Made by a program: the position numbers and the translations under genes
Notes under the pieces: model-generated
Seen by the model: the letters and a program-made list of their open reading frames with translations, nothing else
Database searches by the model: none
Told to the model about the DNA's origin: nothing
NCBI GenBank assembly: GCA_050742975.1
Contig: JBOGDQ010000317.1
Location: forward strand, 1-9,852
Direction: 5' to 3'
DNA: 9,852 nucleotides
DNA from: JBDTGE01 sp050742975
GTDB taxonomy: Bacteria > Actinomycetota > Actinomycetes > Mycobacteriales > Jatrophihabitantaceae
Shown here: positions 6,813 to 9,852 of the stretch, one piece after another
Layout of the letters: the number at the start of each line of letters is the position of its first letter
Numbering within the stretch: position 1 is the first letter of the stretch

Positions 6813-7844
6813 ATGCAGCTCACCGAGGCCGAGCAGGCCGCGATGCACCGCGCGCTCGCGCTCGGCGAGACGGTCCGCGGGCATACCCGCCCGAACCCGC
6901 CGGTCGGCGCTGTCATCCTGGCCGCGGACCAGACTCTTGCCGGCGAGGGCGCGACCACCCCGGCCGGCGGCCCGCACGCCGAGGTGGAGGCCCTCGCCGC
7001 CGCCGGTGCCGCGGCTCGCGGCGGCACCGCCGTCGTCACCCTGGAACCCTGCGCGCACACCGGCCGGACCGGACCGTGCACCGACGCCCTGATCGACGCC
7101 GGGATCGCCAAGGTCATCTACGCCGTCGACGACCCGAACCCGATGGCGGCCGGTGGAGCCGACGCGCTGCGCGAGGCGGGAATCACCGTCGTCGCCGGCG
7201 TCGAAGAGATCGCCGCCGTGAGCGGGGCACTGCGACCGTGGCTGCACGCGATGCGCAGCTCGCGCCCGTACGTGACGTGGAAGTACGCCGCGACGCTCGA
7301 CGGGCGGGTCGCGGCAGCGGACCTGACCGCGCGCTGGATCTCCTCGGCGCCCTCGCGTGCCGACGCCCATGCGCTGCGTGCGATCGTCGACGCGATCGTG
7401 GTCGGCAGCGGCACCGTGCTGGCGGACGACCCGCACCTCACCGTCCGCGACGGCGCGGGCAAGGTGGCCAAGGAGCAGCCGCTGCGGGTGGTGCTGGACC
7501 GGCGGCACCGCACGCCGCAGTCCGCCCAGGTACTCGACAACGCAGCCGAGACGCTGGTCCTGGACACCGCGGTACCGCGGTTCGCGCTCAAGGCGCTGTT
7601 CGACCTCGGCGTCCGGCACGTGCTGCTCGAGGGTGGGCCGACGGTCGCCGGCGCGTTCGTCGAGGCCCGCTGCGTCGACGAGGTGATCGCCTACCTCGCG
7701 CCGACGTTGCTCGGCGCCGGCCCGAGTGCGCTGGGTCACGCCGGGATCGGCTCGTTGGACGAGGCAGTCACACTGGACGTTCAGTCGGTCAGCCGGCTGG
7801 GTGAGGACGTGAAGATCGTCGCCCACCCGGTCTGGGCCGAGTAG
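6813..7844 (+). CDS. ribD: Bifunctional riboflavin pyrimidine deaminase/reductase RibD
   Basis: RibD carries out two riboflavin steps: deamination of the diaminopyrimidine made by GTP cyclohydrolase II, then NADPH-dependent reduction of its ribosyl side chain. The 343-residue product has both domains. The N-terminal deaminase (about 1-145) has the zinc site HAE (His55, catalytic Glu57) and PCAHTGRTGPC (Cys80, Cys89). The C-terminal reductase (about 150-343) has YVTWKYAATLDGR, RWISS, DAIVVGSGTVLADDP and the LLEGGPTVAG substrate/cofactor loop near 271-280. The segment between the LTVRDG strand and RFALKALFDLG is compact, giving a length slightly below that of many RibD proteins. The ATG at 6813 follows the rpe stop by 10 bases, with only a weak purine-rich ribosome binding site (GCGAGCGG). 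Confidence 0.95.
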   Translation: MQLTEAEQAAMHRALALGETVRGHTRPNPPVGAVILAADQTLAGEGATTPAGGPHAEVEALAAAGAAARGGTAVVTLEPCAHTGRTGPCTDALIDAGIAKVIYAVDDPNPMAAGGADALREAGITVVAGVEEIAAVSGALRPWLHAMRSSRPYVTWKYAATLDGRVAAADLTARWISSAPSRADAHALRAIVDAIVVGSGTVLADDPHLTVRDGAGKVAKEQPLRVVLDRRHRTPQSAQVLDNAAETLVLDTAVPRFALKALFDLGVRHVLLEGGPTVAGAFVEARCVDEVIAYLAPTLLGAGPSALGHAGIGSLDEAVTLDVQSVSRLGEDVKIVAHPVWAE

Positions 7845-7863
7845 ACGGCAGGGGAGAGAGCGC

Positions 7864-8466
7864 GTGTTCACCGGCATCATCGAGGAAGTGGGCGAGGTGG
7901 TCGCCGTCCGGGGCAGCGGCGACTCGGCCGTTCTGACGGTCCGTGCGGGCAGGGTCGGCGACGGGGTTGCGCACGGCTCGTCGATCGCGGTCAACGGCGT
8001 GTGCCTTACCGTCGTCGGCGCCTCGGGCGACGGTCCCGTCGAGCTTGCCTTCGACGTCATGGCCGAGACGCTCAAACGGTCGGTGATCGGTGGGCTCGTG
8101 GCCGGCGATCGGGTGAACCTGGAGCGCGCGGCGCGGGTGGACTCGCGGCTGGACGGGCACGTCGTGCAGGGACATGTCGACGGGACCGGAGTGGTGCTGG
8201 CCCGAACGCCAGGGGGAGCGTGGGAGTCGGTCCGGTTCGGCCTGCCGGTCGACCTGGCCCGCTTCGTCGCCGAGAAGGGCTCGATCGCGGTCGACGGCGT
8301 CTCGCTGACCGTGACCGCGGTGGGCGCGGACTGGTTCGAGGTCGGGCTCATTCCCGAGACGTTGCGCGCCACGACGCTCGGCGCGCGGAATCGCGGCGAC
8401 TGCGTCAACCTTGAGGTAGACGTGCTCGCCAAGTACGTGGCCCGGCTGATGGAGATCCGCGGATGA
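7864..8466 (+). CDS. ribE: Riboflavin synthase, alpha chain
   Basis: This enzyme catalyses the last step of riboflavin synthesis: two 6,7-dimethyl-8-ribityllumazine molecules give riboflavin plus the diaminopyrimidine. The 200-residue product has the expected MFTGIIEEVG start and two lumazine-binding repeats (about 1-97 and 98-200). Their matching motifs are GSSIAVNGVCLTVV and GSIAVDGVSLTVTA. The conserved linker GHVVQGHVDG is at 98-107, and CVNLEVDVLAKYV lies near the end. The GTG at 7864 has the best ribosome binding site in the operon (AGGGGAG at 7850-7856, 7 bases before the start). It lies 19 bases after ribD and overlaps ribBA by 4 bases. It is called ribC in some species. Confidence 0.96.
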   Translation: MFTGIIEEVGEVVAVRGSGDSAVLTVRAGRVGDGVAHGSSIAVNGVCLTVVGASGDGPVELAFDVMAETLKRSVIGGLVAGDRVNLERAARVDSRLDGHVVQGHVDGTGVVLARTPGGAWESVRFGLPVDLARFVAEKGSIAVDGVSLTVTAVGADWFEVGLIPETLRATTLGARNRGDCVNLEVDVLAKYVARLMEIRG

Positions 8467-9692
8467 CCCTAGATTCGATCGAGCAGGCGATTGCCGACTT
8501 CAAGTCCGGCAAGCCGGTGGTGGTCATCGACGACGAGGACCGCGAGAACGAGGGCGATCTGATCTTCGCGGCCGAGCTGGCGACGCCGGAGCTGGTCGCG
8601 TTCATGGTCCGCTACACCTCGGGGTACATCTGCGTCCCGATCACCGAGAGCGAGGCCGATCGGCTGGACCTGCCGCCGATGTTCCGCGTGAACCAGGACC
8701 GCCGGGGTACCGCCTACACCGTCACCGTCGACGCCCGCGAGGGCATCACGACCGGAATCTCGGCCGCCGACCGGGCCCACACGATCCGGCTGCTGGCCGA
8801 TCCGAAGTCCACCGCGGTCGACTTCTCCCGGCCCGGACACGTCGTCCCGCTGCGAGCCAAGGACGGCGGGGTGCTGCGCCGTCCGGGCCACACCGAAGCC
8901 GCGGTCGACCTGGCCGTGCTGGCCGGGCTGTCGCCGGCCGGCGCGCTGTGCGAGGTCGTGAGCGAGAAGGACCCGGCCGGCATGGCAAGGGCCGAGGAGC
9001 TGCGGGTGTTCGCCGACGAGCACGATCTCGCACTGATCTCGATCGCCGACCTGATCTCCTACCGGCGCCGGTTCGAGAAGCTGGTCGAGCGGGTCGCGTC
9101 GGCGCGGGTGCCGCTGCGCTACGGCGAGTTCACCGCCGTCGGCTACGCGTCGAGCTACGACAACCGCGAGCACGTGGCGTTCGTGTTCGGCGACATCGGC
9201 GACGGCGAGGACGTGCTGGTGCGGGTGCACTCCGAGTGCCTGACCGGCGACGTGTTCGGCTCGCTGCGCTGTGACTGCGGCCCGCAGTTGGACGCCGCTC
9301 TTGCTGCCGTCGCCCGCGAGGGCCGCGGTGTCGTGCTCTACGTGCGCGGGCACGAGGGGCGTGGCATCGGGCTGCTGCACAAGCTGCAGGCCTATCAGCT
9401 GCAGGACGCGGGGTCGGACACGCTGGACGCCAACCTCGAGCTCGGCCTGCCGGCGGACGCGCGTGACTACGGCACCGGCGCGCAGATCCTGGTCGACCTG
9501 GGCATCCATTCGATGCGGCTGCTGACCAACAATCCGGCCAAGCGTGCGGGCCTGGAGGGGTACGGGCTGCAGATCACCGGACGGGTGCCGCTGCCGGTGC
9601 ACGCGAATCCGGAGAACCTGCGCTACCTGGAGACCAAGCGCGACCGGATGGGCCACGACCTGGACATCGACGTGAGCGGGGGAGCGGGTTGA
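8463..9692 (+). CDS. ribBA: Bifunctional DHBP synthase / GTP cyclohydrolase II (RibBA)
   Basis: The protein makes both precursors of riboflavin. The N-terminal half (about 1-200) converts ribulose 5-phosphate to 3,4-dihydroxy-2-butanone 4-phosphate. It shows DDEDRENEGD (23-32), GTAYTVTVDAREGITTG, PGHTEAAVDL with His143, and CE at 163-164. The C-terminal half (about 205-405) opens GTP. Its zinc site is SECLTGDVFGSLRCDCG (Cys259, Cys270, Cys272), followed by GHEGRGIGL, RDYGTGAQIL with the conserved Tyr336, and RLLTNNPAK. The total of 409 residues is normal for an intact fusion, and no key residue is missing in either half. The ATG overlaps the ribE stop as ATGA, with GGAG at 8451-8454 as ribosome binding site. 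The 3' end overlaps ribH. Confidence 0.97.
   Translation: MTLDSIEQAIADFKSGKPVVVIDDEDRENEGDLIFAAELATPELVAFMVRYTSGYICVPITESEADRLDLPPMFRVNQDRRGTAYTVTVDAREGITTGISAADRAHTIRLLADPKSTAVDFSRPGHVVPLRAKDGGVLRRPGHTEAAVDLAVLAGLSPAGALCEVVSEKDPAGMARAEELRVFADEHDLALISIADLISYRRRFEKLVERVASARVPLRYGEFTAVGYASSYDNREHVAFVFGDIGDGEDVLVRVHSECLTGDVFGSLRCDCGPQLDAALAAVAREGRGVVLYVRGHEGRGIGLLHKLQAYQLQDAGSDTLDANLELGLPADARDYGTGAQILVDLGIHSMRLLTNNPAKRAGLEGYGLQITGRVPLPVHANPENLRYLETKRDRMGHDLDIDVSGGAG
9678..9684 (+). promoter_or_regulatory. Ribosome binding site that fixes the TTG start of ribH
   Basis: GGGGGAG lies 4 bases upstream of the TTG at 9689. No ATG or GTG occurs in frame before the first core strand of the lumazine synthase fold, so this site supports TTG as the start. 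Confidence 0.6.
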
Positions 9693-9852
9693 GCGGGCGC
9701 GGGGCGCCGGAAGCCCGCCCCGTCGAGGGGGCGGCCGGGCTTCGGGTCGCGGTCATCGCCAGCCGGTGGCACACGCAGGTGATGGACGGGCTGCTCGCCG
9801 GCGCGCGGCGGGCACTGTCGGACGCGGAGGTCGAGGACGTCACCGTGCTGCG
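9689..9852 (+). CDS. ribH: 6,7-dimethyl-8-ribityllumazine synthase, N-terminal part (cut by window end)
   Basis: This enzyme joins DHBP and the ribitylaminopyrimidine to form lumazine, the substrate of riboflavin synthase. Only about 54 codons are present. After a short Gly/Ala/Pro-rich lead, the sequence LRVAVIASRWHTQVMDGLLA, then GARRAL and DVTVL, matches the first strand and helix of the family, where a Trp/Phe after SR helps form the substrate pocket. The TTG at 9689 overlaps the ribBA stop as TTGA. The next in-frame candidates (GTG 9779, ATG 9782) lie inside the first helix and would destroy the fold. The gene continues beyond 9852. Confidence 0.88.
   Translation, partial: MSGRGAPEARPVEGAAGLRVAVIASRWHTQVMDGLLAGARRALSDAEVEDVTVL

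Noticed and set aside
6663..8432. 589-codon - strand open frame opposite ribD and ribE
   Set aside because: It has low-complexity Ser/Thr/Arg/Pro composition and no domain, and both genes on the + strand are fully supported.

Overview
This window comes from the chromosome of a high-GC Gram-positive bacterium, almost certainly an actinobacterium. The reasons are the strong G/C bias at third codon positions, the frequent GTG and TTG starts, -10 hexamers of the TANNNT type placed directly upstream of start codons, and the gene order def-fmt-rsmB-rpe-ribD-ribE-ribBA-ribH, which resembles actinobacterial loci. I cannot fix the genus from sequence alone.

Layout. The left edge (33-977, + strand) codes for a secreted, cysteine-containing protein with a PKD-like domain. 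It converges on a 14-helix MFS (DHA2-type) exporter gene on the - strand (993-2783). A 77-base divergent intergenic region (2784-2860) follows. It carries a perfect 6-3-6 palindrome in front of the transporter, probably a repressor operator, and a TAGACT -10 element 7 bases before the def start. Rightwards run def (peptide deformylase), fmt (methionyl-tRNA formyltransferase) and rsmB (16S rRNA m5C methyltransferase). These overlap by 4 and 8 bases and form a translation-initiation and ribosome-maturation operon.

Between rsmB and rpe, positions 5735-6118 hold no intact gene that I can recognise. The stretch contains the front half of an ECF sigma factor that loses similarity inside region 2, probably after a frameshift. 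A second TAGACT -10 lies directly before the GTG start of rpe (ribulose-5-phosphate 3-epimerase). The riboflavin genes then follow in close order: ribD, ribE, ribBA, and ribH, which is cut by the window end and starts with TTG.

The genes form a coherent metabolic block. Rpe works on ribulose 5-phosphate, which is the substrate of the DHBP synthase half of RibBA. RibBA makes both precursors (from GTP and from ribulose 5-phosphate). RibD carries out the deamination and reduction of the pyrimidine branch. RibH makes lumazine and RibE makes riboflavin. I see no FMN riboswitch in front of any of these genes within the window.

I found no novel defence, mobile or other undescribed system, no tRNA or rRNA, no CRISPR array and no insertion sequence. 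The most interesting signals are regulatory (two apparently leaderless TAGACT promoters and the transporter operator) and the decayed sigma factor.
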